This document shows positions 33,314-41,346 of a stretch of DNA of 64,000 bases, piece by piece (position 1 is the stretch's first letter; every line of letters begins with the position of its first letter). Made by a program: the position numbers and the translations under genes. Source of the DNA: Echinicola marina (lineage in GTDB: Bacteria; Bacteroidota; Bacteroidia; Cytophagales; Cyclobacteriaceae); the NCBI RefSeq assembly GCF_020463795.1, contig NZ_CP080025.1:2049001-2113000 (forward strand). Reading direction: 5' to 3'. Under the pieces are notes generated by a model. The model ran no database searches and had not been told where the DNA came from. It worked only from the letters and a program-made list of their open reading frames with translations.

Positions 33314-34381
33314 TTATAGCTTTACTAATACAATACTTGGATTAGGTTCTTCGGCGTCAGCATAGGTGTATTCTGCTGCCTTGATATAATAAAAGATGTT
33401 GTTTTCGAGGTCAAGTGGTCTTATGATAACGTTTTCTCCTGCTTCATCCACAAAACCTTCTTTGATATTGATGCCTTTATCTTCATTTTTATTATAAAAA
33501 TAGAGCATGCGCATCCCTTCACGATCGTACTCACAGGTCAAGAAGGAAGGAGAGTTGACCACGTTTTTGATGGCGATTTTTTTGATACCCTCTTCGCTTA
33601 TATAGGGAGGTTCGAAATTTAACTTGAGGACAGGAATTAGCTTTTCATCCTTTATTTGATATAAACTGTCTCTCAAAATGCTTTCATTGATCAGTACAGG
33701 CAAATAGAAATAGTTTTCACCGTTGAATTGAGAGAGATAGTGTTTGTAGGGAAACATGGCTGCTGTTTCTTTGTCCAATTGCATATTTCTTATAGGAAGA
33801 GAATCATTGATTTCTAGATCAGGATCAAGCTTATAAAATGTGCGCTGATTGACATATTTGCCCCCTTTTTTGATGCCATCATTACCACCGATTAGGTATA
33901 CTTGCTGTTCAATGATAGCGAGGTGATCTATAAAGAAGGGCATTGTTTTTTCCGATACGAATGTGTTGTCAAAAGAATATTCCAATAGTTTTCTGCCTGA
34001 TGCAATGTATACCATTTCAGCTTTTCCATTAATGGCAATGGACGAAACATGTCTGTATTCACCAGGGCCGTTTCCTGATTTGCCAAGTCTGTAAAGAAAT
34101 TTTCCTTCTTTGTTGAAAACAAGGATTTTTCCTGCCATATCCACCACAAAATATTTCTCCTTGGAAAATTTCACATCCTGAACCATGCTCAGAAAGGACT
34201 CTTCAGTGGTTTCCAGTTTAACAGTCTCCAAAGATTGGGCAATATCCTTCAGTGAGATATTCGGATCCCCTTTTTTGGGAATGTAAATGCTTGCCAGTTC
34301 AGTTGATTCGGAGCTAGAGCAGGCAAGACAAACCGATAGAAGAAGGCTAAGACTTGATTTTAAATAACGCAAGTGTTGCAT
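33314..34381 (-). CDS. Six-bladed beta-propeller lipoprotein
   Basis: This 355-aa protein begins at the ATG at 34381 (MQHLRYLKSS), which gives a proper lipoprotein signal (LLLSVCLACSSS). A longer start at 34411 overlaps the neighbour more. It is closely related to the product of 25716, sharing LKDIAQSLETVKLETTEE, LYRLGKSGNGPGEYR and a VIIRPLDLENNIFYYIKAAEYT end. It overlaps the upstream gene by 35 nt, so the two are cotranslated. It is an envelope-anchored binding protein. Confidence 0.82.
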   Translation of the reverse strand: MQHLRYLKSSLSLLLSVCLACSSSESTELASIYIPKKGDPNISLKDIAQSLETVKLETTEESFLSMVQDVKFSKEKYFVVDMAGKILVFNKEGKFLYRLGKSGNGPGEYRHVSSIAINGKAEMVYIASGRKLLEYSFDNTFVSEKTMPFFIDHLAIIEQQVYLIGGNDGIKKGGKYVNQRTFYKLDPDLEINDSLPIRNMQLDKETAAMFPYKHYLSQFNGENYFYLPVLINESILRDSLYQIKDEKLIPVLKLNFEPPYISEEGIKKIAIKNVVNSPSFLTCEYDREGMRMLYFYNKNEDKGINIKEGFVDEAGENVIIRPLDLENNIFYYIKAAEYTYADAEEPNPSIVLVKL

Positions 34382-35330
34382 TGTGATCTGAGGTTTTTCT
34401 TTTAAAAGCATACATATAGGAGCTTAGGTTAGTGAATTGGAGGTGATAGTATCCAGAGTCATTGAAATCATCAAATACACCAGCAGATGTTCCGGTTTTA
34501 CTTAAGTATTGTTTATTGGCAGTCAAATCATAAAAAAGGATAAAGACCTGATTTTTATGGCTGAAGTGGGTTGTGGTGTACTTTCCAACAAGTCCCCGGT
34601 AACCTGAAAATATATCCTGGCCTTTTTTGCCAGGGGATAAGTTTTTGAATTGGAAGACGGGAGCCTGAAATCTGTCGGAAGAGGAATAGATGACATTGTC
34701 CTCGCCAATAGCCGAGTACAGTTCCCCTTTATTAATTGTCAATGTTGAAGGGTTGAATATATTGATGGAAGATGATTCATAGGATAAATCCAAATGCCGC
34801 TTTTCAAACTTCAGGTCTTTGGCATTATAGCTGTCCATAAAGTATGTTTTTTCTTCAAATTCATTTGATATGCCCGAAGTATAGACTTTTCCTTTGAAAA
34901 GGGCTAGGTTATTGATGGATTCTTGAATTGAGATGGATTGGAGAATTTTATCATTTGATATATCGTATATAACGATAGAATTACTATGAGCAATCAATAG
35001 CCTGTTTTCAAGCTCGTCAAAGGCTAAGTCTTTTATAAGGTGTTCATTGTTGCGATAGATTTCTTTTAGGAATCTGCCAGCTTTATCTAATTTGCAAATA
35101 GAATAGGCAAAGCCCTTTTTATTATATTCTCCTGGGCTGATAAAAAGGGATTTTTCGGTAATCACCATGCTTTGAATATTGTGATAATCCCTGTCCATAC
35201 TGATAAGCTTCACCTCATCTGAAATACTTGAGGCATCAATCCTAGGTAAGTATTGGTGTTCGATGATAATGTCTTTTTTTACGTTATTGGGCAAAAAATA
35301 GAACCAAAGGAAAAGAAATAGAATATTCAT
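34347..35330 (-). CDS. Exported propeller-like protein
   Basis: This 327-aa protein begins at the ATG at 35330 (MNILFLFLWFYF); the longer frame to 35351 would need TTG. After a hydrophobic N-terminal segment come strand-rich blocks (CKLDKAGRFLKEIYRNNEHLIKDLAFDELENRLL, SIVIYDISNDKIL) consistent with a beta-propeller. There is no lipobox. It is the first gene of the minus-strand propeller operon and sits about 80 bp from the palindrome at 35410. Its function is unknown. Confidence 0.6.
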   Translation of the reverse strand: MNILFLFLWFYFLPNNVKKDIIIEHQYLPRIDASSISDEVKLISMDRDYHNIQSMVITEKSLFISPGEYNKKGFAYSICKLDKAGRFLKEIYRNNEHLIKDLAFDELENRLLIAHSNSIVIYDISNDKILQSISIQESINNLALFKGKVYTSGISNEFEEKTYFMDSYNAKDLKFEKRHLDLSYESSSINIFNPSTLTINKGELYSAIGEDNVIYSSSDRFQAPVFQFKNLSPGKKGQDIFSGYRGLVGKYTTTHFSHKNQVFILFYDLTANKQYLSKTGTSAGVFDDFNDSGYYHLQFTNLSSYMYAFKRKTSDHNATLALFKIKS

Positions 35331-35409
35331 GGTTATTGAGTTTGTTTTCAAAAAATCTCAGAAATATAGCTCCTTTTTTTGATTCAAAAGAATTCTATGT
35401 TTCTGGAAA

Positions 35410-35433
35410 TTAGTTTAATAGCTATTAAACTAA
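35410..35433. promoter_or_regulatory. Perfect 24-bp palindrome in a divergent promoter region
   Basis: TTAGTTTAATAG is followed by its exact complement, CTATTAAACTAA. A related half-site (TTTTTAAACTAA) recurs at about 35442-35453. The site lies between two divergent propeller genes (35330 minus and 35534 plus) and looks like an operator for a dimeric regulator. The regulator is unknown. Confidence 0.6.
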
Positions 35434-35533
35434 TAAAATAGTTTTTAAACTAAAAATTATTTTGGTTATTTTCGAAGAGTTTTCGCTACAATGGCAATTG
35501 TTTTGCATCAAAAGCTTAGTCTATAATTATTAA

Positions 35534-36733
35534 ATGTATATGAATCATTCTAAGACCAACTTCAGCTGTTTTCTTTTAATCATCTTTTTTATGGTCAGCT
35601 GTGGAGGCAGTAAAGACCAACAAAAAGCAAAAGGCCCCAATGCCGAACTGGAACTGGAGGTAGTGGATTCACTGGTGGTGGATGAGCTGGAGCCTTTGCT
35701 TATGGATGACCATATGGCTGATCTGGGATATTATATGCTTAGAAACTATAAAAGCCGCCAGCCTCTTTTAGTGGATGAAAATGGTACTGTGATTCAAGAA
35801 TATGATATTCTTAATGATGGTCCAAATGGAATTGGAAGTTACGGGGCTGGATATAGGTTGTTGAACGATACTGCTTGGCTAGCCCAAAATCTAATGACCG
35901 GTTATTATGTCTTTGACTATCAGGGAAACAGGATTAAAGAATTGCCAGCAGTGACCGAAGGGATCTTTTCCATTACCATCAATGCGACAAGAACTACTTT
36001 CCATCCCTACAGTAAAAATGGTGAGTTATATGTCCTTGGAGAGGAAAGAAATGCCTATAACCATAAGGAGATCAATGCCGAAAAACTAGGCGCAGATTTT
36101 TATAGCCAAGCGAAAACAATTTTTAACTATAATATTGAAGATGTAGAGAGTGAGCTAATTACTACCTATCCTGAGGAATGGGAGCCCAGGAAATCTGGCC
36201 GTTATGTGGGAGAGGCTTCTCCTCTGGTTACCATTAACAGGAAGAATAAGGAAATGGCTTTGCTGCCATCTGCAGGAAGTCAGCTTTTTATATATGATTA
36301 TTCAGGAGAGGAACCGATTTTAAAAGATAGTGTCAAACTGAGTCATCGTTTCCGACCTGATTTAGCGCCTGATATAGATCTTGATGCTGAGCGTTGGTTG
36401 GATGATTATCCTTTCTTTATGGACTTGAGGGTCTTAGGTGATGGGTATTTGCTGGGCTTTTATACCAGGATACCTAAGGAGATCTTGAAGGAATTACGTG
36501 CCAAAAGCGAGCAATATTATCAGCTGCCTGAATTTCAGGAGGCTTCCAAACAATATGCCAAGCCATATTATATAGTGGTTAAAGATGGGAAACAAGTAGG
36601 GGTAATCAATGAGCTGCCAGTTCATGGTGGCATCAACTTTTCGGACGAAGAAGGATTTATCTATGTTAATGACAATCTTGATCCGGAAGTGGAGCGGGAT
36701 TATAATGTTTTCTATAGACTAAAGGTAAAATAA
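35534..36733 (+). CDS. Propeller-type lipoprotein, DUF4221-like
   Basis: This 399-aa lipoprotein has the lipobox FFMVSCGG (Cys about 23). After an acidic linker, strand-rich blocks follow (LLVDENGTVIQEYDILNDGPNGIGSYGAGYRLL, and a late MDLRVLGDGYLLGFYTRIPKE) that suggest a beta-propeller of the DUF4221 or six-bladed type common in Bacteroidota. It is divergent from the minus-strand propeller operon and shares its palindrome-containing spacer. The start could also be the ATG at 35540. Confidence 0.65.
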   Translation: MYMNHSKTNFSCFLLIIFFMVSCGGSKDQQKAKGPNAELELEVVDSLVVDELEPLLMDDHMADLGYYMLRNYKSRQPLLVDENGTVIQEYDILNDGPNGIGSYGAGYRLLNDTAWLAQNLMTGYYVFDYQGNRIKELPAVTEGIFSITINATRTTFHPYSKNGELYVLGEERNAYNHKEINAEKLGADFYSQAKTIFNYNIEDVESELITTYPEEWEPRKSGRYVGEASPLVTINRKNKEMALLPSAGSQLFIYDYSGEEPILKDSVKLSHRFRPDLAPDIDLDAERWLDDYPFFMDLRVLGDGYLLGFYTRIPKEILKELRAKSEQYYQLPEFQEASKQYAKPYYIVVKDGKQVGVINELPVHGGINFSDEEGFIYVNDNLDPEVERDYNVFYRLKVK

Positions 36734-37239
36734 GTAGCTTGTATTTGGTGTCAAGACCTAAGACATTAGATAATAGACTTACAAAAAAATATGGCTTTCA
36801 CTGAATCAGCTCTTTATATTATCAGAAGATTTTTCTAATAACCAGGGTATTCAAAAGGGGATAGCTGATAGGGTTATTATTGAGGTTTGGATGTATTGAG
36901 ATAGAGATGAGTAGACTCTATGCTTGTGTGATGTGGCTAGGTTAGTGTTAAAGCTATTTGTTTTGTATGTTGTGTTTTATGTTGTTTTATTGGTTTGTTT
37001 CAAGTCATGTTTTTTCATTATTTATGTGTTTTTGTGATTTTTAGGTTAAAAAATTAATTGTTTTTGAAAGTTTTTTCATTTTCTGATATTTATAAAAAAT
37101 GTAATTTATTTGGTGATTTTTGAACTAGGCTATTGTTTGAATTGTCTGCAAACGGTTTCGGCTTGTCAATATTGAATAATTATCCAGAAATCACGAATAT
37201 TGCCAAATTGTTAATAGGAATTATTTTTTGTTGCGGTAT

Positions 37240-37270
37240 TTGTAATTATGAATCCTATTTTTTACGTTTG
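37240..37270 (+). promoter_or_regulatory. Bacteroidota-type promoter
   Basis: TTG (37240-37242) and TACGTTTG (37263-37270) are separated by 20 bp, which fits the TTG/TAnnTTTG consensus. It would start a leader of about 125 nt for the secreted protein gene at 37400. Confidence 0.7.
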
Positions 37271-37304
37271 ACTTACAATCACGTGATTAAGTAATTAATA
37301 GTAC

Positions 37305-37323
37305 CTGCCCAAAATAATTAGCC
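37305..37323 (+). promoter_or_regulatory. Shared 5' leader motif, copy 1
   Basis: CTGCCCAAAATAATTAGCC lies in the untranslated leader. The core GCCCAAAATARTTAGCC recurs at 38644-38660 in the leader of the paralog, while the surrounding leader sequence is not conserved. Confidence 0.5.
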
Positions 37324-37399
37324 TCAGAAAAATCCGACATCAAAATGATCATCGGGAGGTTTGACAAGTGTTAGTTATAACCCTTAAAATTTTAAAACC

Positions 37400-38008
37400 A
37401 TGAGATTAATTATTGCATCATTAGTAGCATTGTGCATTTCAGGAAGTGCATTTGCTTATTCAGCAGGTCAAAAAGACCTAGAGAAAGAAAAAGACAAAAA
37501 ATCAACGGTGGTCCTTGAGAAAACCGGGGACAAAAAGGTTCAGTTAAAGTTTTTGACGGAACCAAATGGAAAAATAATGGTAAGAATCAAAGATGCGAGA
37601 AATGCTTTGGTTTATAAAGAAATCATTAAAACCGATAAGGAATTTAAAAAGAGTTATGATCTTTCAGCTTTAGCGGAAGGTGATTATGAATTTGAAGTGT
37701 TTACCAGAGAAGAAGGTACCATTGATAATTTTGAAGTATCACTTGGTAAAGCAAAAGCAGCTGGTTCTAATTACTTCGCCAAAGTTAAAGTTATAGATGA
37801 CGAAAATGTAGCTTTGTTGGTGAAAACGAAGGGAGAAAGTAAAAAGACCATCCGCATCCTAGACCAAGGACATGTGGTATTCGAAGATTCTTTTGAGGGC
37901 GAAAACTATGGGAAATTATTTAAGCTTAAGAAAGTAGAATCGCTTAAGGATCTTGTATTTGAAGTAAGAGGTGACGATGGTAATGGTAAGTTCCTTTCTG
38001 CTCTTTAA
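37400..38008 (+). CDS. Small secreted protein, paralog 1
   Basis: This 202-aa protein has a signal peptide (MRLIIASLVALCISGSAFA). Two related beta-rich blocks follow: KKVQLKFLTEPNGKIMVRIKDARNALVYKE with YDLSALAEGDYEFEVFT, and then FAKVKVIDDENVALLVKT with TIRILDQGHVVFEDSFEG. This suggests two Ig-like or DUF3244-like domains. It is periplasmic or surface-exposed, with no lipobox or membrane anchor. It is close to the product of 38742 and distant to that of 40698. No function is known. It has its own promoter and terminator. Confidence 0.75.
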   Translation: MRLIIASLVALCISGSAFAYSAGQKDLEKEKDKKSTVVLEKTGDKKVQLKFLTEPNGKIMVRIKDARNALVYKEIIKTDKEFKKSYDLSALAEGDYEFEVFTREEGTIDNFEVSLGKAKAAGSNYFAKVKVIDDENVALLVKTKGESKKTIRILDQGHVVFEDSFEGENYGKLFKLKKVESLKDLVFEVRGDDGNGKFLSAL

Positions 38009-38030
38009 TAGAATTAAACCAATATGATAA

Positions 38031-38056
38031 GGCTGCCCATTGGGTGGCCTTTTTTT
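38031..38056 (+). terminator. Terminator of secreted paralog 1
   Basis: GGCTGCCC and GGGTGGCC form an imperfect stem around ATT, followed by seven T. It lies 23 bp after the stop codon. Confidence 0.7.
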
Positions 38057-38584
38057 GTGGTTTGCTTTTATAACTATTAAGGAATTAAGGGCCATTAAGG
38101 ATTGGAGATGTTTGTTGGGGAAGGGTACTTCATGCTCTTTATTTCTTTATGTTTTTTTAATTATTAACCATTATGTAGTTAAGGTTCATTAAGAGAGTTG
38201 GGTTTGCATTTGGGCTGGGAAGAAAGCCTCATGCTATTATTTCTTTATGTCTTCATGGTTCAATTCATCCCCCCCGGGACAGGTGTTAAGGCGCTATATA
38301 AAATTGGAATTGGACTTGGATTTATAGTGATGCCAATTGGTTTTGTAATAAGCAGGAATTATCGCAACCGTTTTCGGTGTTTTTCCAATTAATATTGTGA
38401 TAATATTAGTTATGATATTTTGTAAATAAATATAATTCTGCTTTTATGGTTTTTGTCGTATGAAAATTTTGGGTAAAGCGATTTGTCTATTCTCAATTTT
38501 GATTTTTTCAGGAATGTTGTGTGATTAATTTTTCGGCTAAATTATTATTAAATCGTTAAAACTATATTGTTTTGGTTGAATATT

Positions 38585-38614
38585 TTGCAATAATATTCTT
38601 GGTTTGTACCTTTG
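38585..38614 (+). promoter_or_regulatory. Bacteroidota-type promoter
   Basis: TTG (38585-38587) and TACCTTTG (38607-38614) are spaced by 19 bp, a near-perfect match to the phylum consensus. It gives a leader of about 120 nt for the gene at 38742. Confidence 0.75.
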
Positions 38615-38643
38615 TAAGGTGATCAGAGATCATCAACAATCCC

Positions 38644-38660
38644 GCCCAAAATAGTTAGCC
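38644..38660 (+). promoter_or_regulatory. Shared 5' leader motif, copy 2
   Basis: GCCCAAAATAGTTAGCC in the leader of paralog 2 differs by one base from the copy at 37307-37323. Both copies begin about 30-37 nt after the -7 element. Confidence 0.5.
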
Positions 38661-38741
38661 ACTAGAATTAGCTAAAACCGCAGGTTGGTTAAGCTAGAAA
38701 GTTTAAGAAAAAGTAAAGCATCAAATAAAATTTCTAAAATT

Positions 38742-39320
38742 ATGAGATTAATTATTGCATCCCTATTAGCGCTATGTATTTCAGTAAGTACATTTGCTAA
38801 ATCCGACCTTGACGATAAAGTTGTCAAAATCGAAAAAATCGCTGATAAAAAAGTGGAGGTGAAATTCCTCGCAGTACCAAGCAGCAAAGTTTTGGTAAGA
38901 ATCAAAGATGAAAACAGTTCAGTAGTATATAAAGACATTATTTCAAGTGAGAAGTTTTTCGCTAAGAAATATGATCTTACTGCATTGGCTGAAGGAGATT
39001 ATAAAATTGAAGTGTTTACTCCTGAGCAAGGAACATTACAAAACATGGATGTATTTGTAGGAGCGAAAAAAGAGCAGGTTGATTATTTCACCAAAGTAAA
39101 AGTATTGGGTGATGATAATGTAGCTGTATTGGTTAAATCAACCGATGATGCTAAAAAAACAGTAAGGATTTTTGATAACGGAAATGTGATCTTTGAATCT
39201 TCTTACGAAGGTAGCAAGTTCGGAAAGGTCTTTAAGTTTGAAAAAGTAACTTCAATTGACAATTTGGTTTTTGAAGTAAGTAATGAAAATGGACAGGGTA
39301 AATATTTCTCTGCACTATAA
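38742..39320 (+). CDS. Small secreted protein, paralog 2
   Basis: This 192-aa protein begins at the ATG at 38742 (MRLIIASLLALCIS), giving a clean signal peptide; the frame extends upstream to 38685, but that part is leader RNA. The two-domain layout is the same as in paralog 1, with KKVEVKFLAVPSSKVLVRIKDE, YDLTALAEGDYKIEVFTPE and TVRIFDNGNVIFESSYEGSKFGK. The C-terminal GKYFSAL matches GKFLSAL of paralog 1. It is secreted with unknown role; the pair looks like a tandem duplication followed by divergence. It ends at a strong terminator. Confidence 0.75.
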   Translation: MRLIIASLLALCISVSTFAKSDLDDKVVKIEKIADKKVEVKFLAVPSSKVLVRIKDENSSVVYKDIISSEKFFAKKYDLTALAEGDYKIEVFTPEQGTLQNMDVFVGAKKEQVDYFTKVKVLGDDNVAVLVKSTDDAKKTVRIFDNGNVIFESSYEGSKFGKVFKFEKVTSIDNLVFEVSNENGQGKYFSAL

Positions 39321-39341
39321 ATAAGATACTGAATTAAGAAA

Positions 39342-39372
39342 GGCGCTTTGAAAATCTCAAAGCGCCTTTTTT
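39342..39372 (+). terminator. Terminator of secreted paralog 2
   Basis: GGCGCTTTG and CAAAGCGCC form a perfect 9-bp stem with a 7-nt loop, followed by six T. It is between convergent genes. Confidence 0.85.
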
Positions 39373-39410
39373 GTTTCTATATTTCTATAGTAGATGATCA
39401 CCTTCTGGGT

Positions 39411-40118
39411 TTAGTTTTTAGAGATATAAAGTGCTTTTTCTAGATTGCCCATCATGGTGAGGTAGATGTTCCTGTTACCGTCCAAATTGTTCGGTTCAAT
39501 TTCTATGATGCCATTACTGTTTCCGTCTACCGCCAAGCCAAGATCTATGTTTTCAAACAATCTATTGAGGTCAAAGTTAAGGTAAATATCTTGGTTGCCT
39601 TCCAGTTGCAGGTTCCCACCATCAGCAGCCGCAGTTAGCATTTCTTCAGTATCTGTATAGATATTCAAAAGCTGACCATTGACATTTCCCTGTATATTGA
39701 TACTTTTTTCAAATAAGACATCTGTTTCCATCAGGGCATCATCTTGTTGGAATTGCAAAGTAATACCAGTATAGCTTCCAGCATCTAGGCTTAAGCTGCC
39801 CAGCGTTTCACTTTGTGGCAAAGCGCTTTGGATCAGGTTGAGGGAATAACTCATCGCTTGCTCTAGCGGTAACTGAACGCTTCCCGAGCTATTGGAATTG
39901 CCAATTATGGAAAGATTACCAAAGGAAAAATCGGCACTTGTGATACTTGCTCCGGAGATAAGGCCATTGTTTTCTTCTGAATTACTTTCGGTTACTGCCC
40001 GCGCTTTTACCGTGATATTGGCTTGAGGCATTTCATCAGAATCGTCGTTATTGCATGAGGATAAAAATCCTGTGGTTCCCAAGGCCAAAAGGGCCATGAT
40101 TAAAGTATTCTTTTTCAT
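39411..40118 (-). CDS. DUF4382-like lipoprotein
   Basis: This 235-aa lipoprotein has the lipobox GFLSSCNN (Cys about 22) and an acidic N-terminal linker. A strand-rich body follows, with ITVKARAVTES, ADFSFGNLSIIGNSNSSGSV and SYTGITLQFQQDDALMETDV. The pattern of a short beta-sandwich with a SYTGITLQF-type strand recalls DUF4382-like Bacteroidota lipoproteins, but the match is by eye. No partner is evident; it sits between the secreted protein genes and is transcribed against them. Confidence 0.55.
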   Translation of the reverse strand: MKKNTLIMALLALGTTGFLSSCNNDDSDEMPQANITVKARAVTESNSEENNGLISGASITSADFSFGNLSIIGNSNSSGSVQLPLEQAMSYSLNLIQSALPQSETLGSLSLDAGSYTGITLQFQQDDALMETDVLFEKSINIQGNVNGQLLNIYTDTEEMLTAAADGGNLQLEGNQDIYLNFDLNRLFENIDLGLAVDGNSNGIIEIEPNNLDGNRNIYLTMMGNLEKALYISKN

Positions 40119-40697
40119 AATAAATAGTTGGTTTAATTCTTCCTGAACTAGCCAATGTTTATGCCATAAATGTTGTTTTAGTTATTGTGCGGGTGATTTA
40201 GGTGCTAATGACTAGCTATAGTCAAAAATGCTTTTTAAAAGAGCTGTTTGCCTCGATGGTTTTTAGTGCTGATTTGGGCTGTAGGAATGGACTTGGAGTT
40301 ATTGGTTTTTGTGACAGAATAGTACAGTCGATTGTCCGAAATAGAACAGCTTTATAGAAATGAGATTCAATGCGTTAATTTTTTAATGGGGAAATAATAA
40401 AAAAATATTTTTTTTCTGAGAATGTCGAGTGGAAAAACTATTACGGGGAATTAAATAGAAATGGTCAAAAAACTGTATCAAATACGAGCACAATGGCGGT
40501 AAGTTATGTCAATATGATACAGTTTCTTATGAATGGTCTCTGTGCCAAAGAAAGTAGAACACTTGTTTTTTAACAGTTTTTTTAATTTTAAAATTTACAA
40601 TATACCAAATCTTAGAAGGTTGTTTTGGCATGGTACATAATTAGCAATGGAGGTGGTACAAACACAATAAAAACATTCAATTAATAAATATACCATC
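40119..40697. other. Divergent spacer with long inverted repeat
   Basis: This spacer carries the promoters of the minus-strand lipoprotein and the plus-strand third paralog. AAACTGTATCA at 40470-40480 and its exact complement at 40515-40525 form an 11-bp stem with a 34-nt loop. No gene is seen. Confidence 0.45.
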
Positions 40698-41291
40698 ATG
40701 AAAGCTTTATTAACCTCCGTTTTTGTATTAGGATTGATTTTTATCGCACAAGCTTCGGCTGATCCAGATCCTGCCGCTAAAGAAAGTCTAATGGCTGTGA
40801 CCAGCGTTGAAGCAAATGACGAAAAAGTCAGCGTTAGTTTTAAGGTACCAGTAGGTAAAGTAACCATTTCTATTTTGAATGAGCAGGATAAAATCTTAGC
40901 TCATAATAGGTACAATGCCAAGACACCAATGAATATTCCTTATGACCTGAGTGATTTGCCGGAAGGCTATTATTCTGTTAAGATCAAAACTAAGGAAGAA
41001 GTAGCTATTTATAGTGTAGAGACTAAAGAAAAGGAAAAAGTTTTTGAAAGACCCATAGTGGCTTTTGGAAAAGTTGTCGATAACCATACCATCAACCTCA
41101 CGGTGCTGGGAATTGAAAAGCCAGGGACTCAGGTAGATATTTTTGATGAGAGCAATCAGGTAATTGCTACAGACAAAGTTAAGGTAAAGGATGGATTTGA
41201 GAGAGATTATCGTGTAAGCAACAGGAAGGTCGAGGGCTTGTATATAAGGATCAAGGATGCCCAAGGGAGAAAGAAATACATCTATTTCTAA
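40698..41291 (+). CDS. Small secreted protein, distant paralog 3
   Basis: This 197-aa protein has a signal peptide (MKALLTSVFVLGLIFIAQASA). Two beta-rich blocks follow that align in layout with the proteins at 37400 and 38742: KVSVSFKVPVGKVTISILNEQDKILAHNRY, YDLSDLPEGYYSVKIKT, and a second domain with TQVDIFDESNQVIATDKV. It is probably periplasmic or secreted. Three such genes in 4 kb suggest an expanding family. A terminator follows directly. Confidence 0.7.
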   Translation: MKALLTSVFVLGLIFIAQASADPDPAAKESLMAVTSVEANDEKVSVSFKVPVGKVTISILNEQDKILAHNRYNAKTPMNIPYDLSDLPEGYYSVKIKTKEEVAIYSVETKEKEKVFERPIVAFGKVVDNHTINLTVLGIEKPGTQVDIFDESNQVIATDKVKVKDGFERDYRVSNRKVEGLYIRIKDAQGRKKYIYF

Positions 41292-41320
41292 TCCCATATT
41301 TAGCATAGGTTTGGGCTGCA

Positions 41321-41346
41321 GGCTGTCCGTTAAGGACAGCCTTTTT
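41321..41346 (+). terminator. Terminator of secreted paralog 3
   Basis: GGCTGTCC and GGACAGCC form an 8-bp stem followed by five T. The end overlaps the last bases of the convergent E1 gene. Confidence 0.8.

Larger units (their letters stand above)
36734..37399. other. AT-rich spacer with promoter near its end
   Basis: No gene is supported. It begins with TAGCTTGTATTTGG-type low-complexity DNA and is T-rich in the middle. A good Bacteroidota promoter is at 37240-37270, and the last 130 nt form the 5' leader of the next gene. Confidence 0.5.
38009..38741. other. Spacer between secreted paralogs
   Basis: It contains a terminator (38031-38056), an imperfect direct repeat of about 35 bp (GGGTACTTCATGCTCTTTATTTC near 38120 and its relative near 38220), a promoter (38585-38614) and a leader motif. 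A 64-codon frame at 38198-38392 falls in the repeat and is not supported as a gene. Confidence 0.5.

Noticed and set aside
38198-38392. 64-codon plus-strand frame between secreted paralogs
   Set aside because: It lies in an imperfect direct repeat, has no start context or homology, and its composition follows the spacer.
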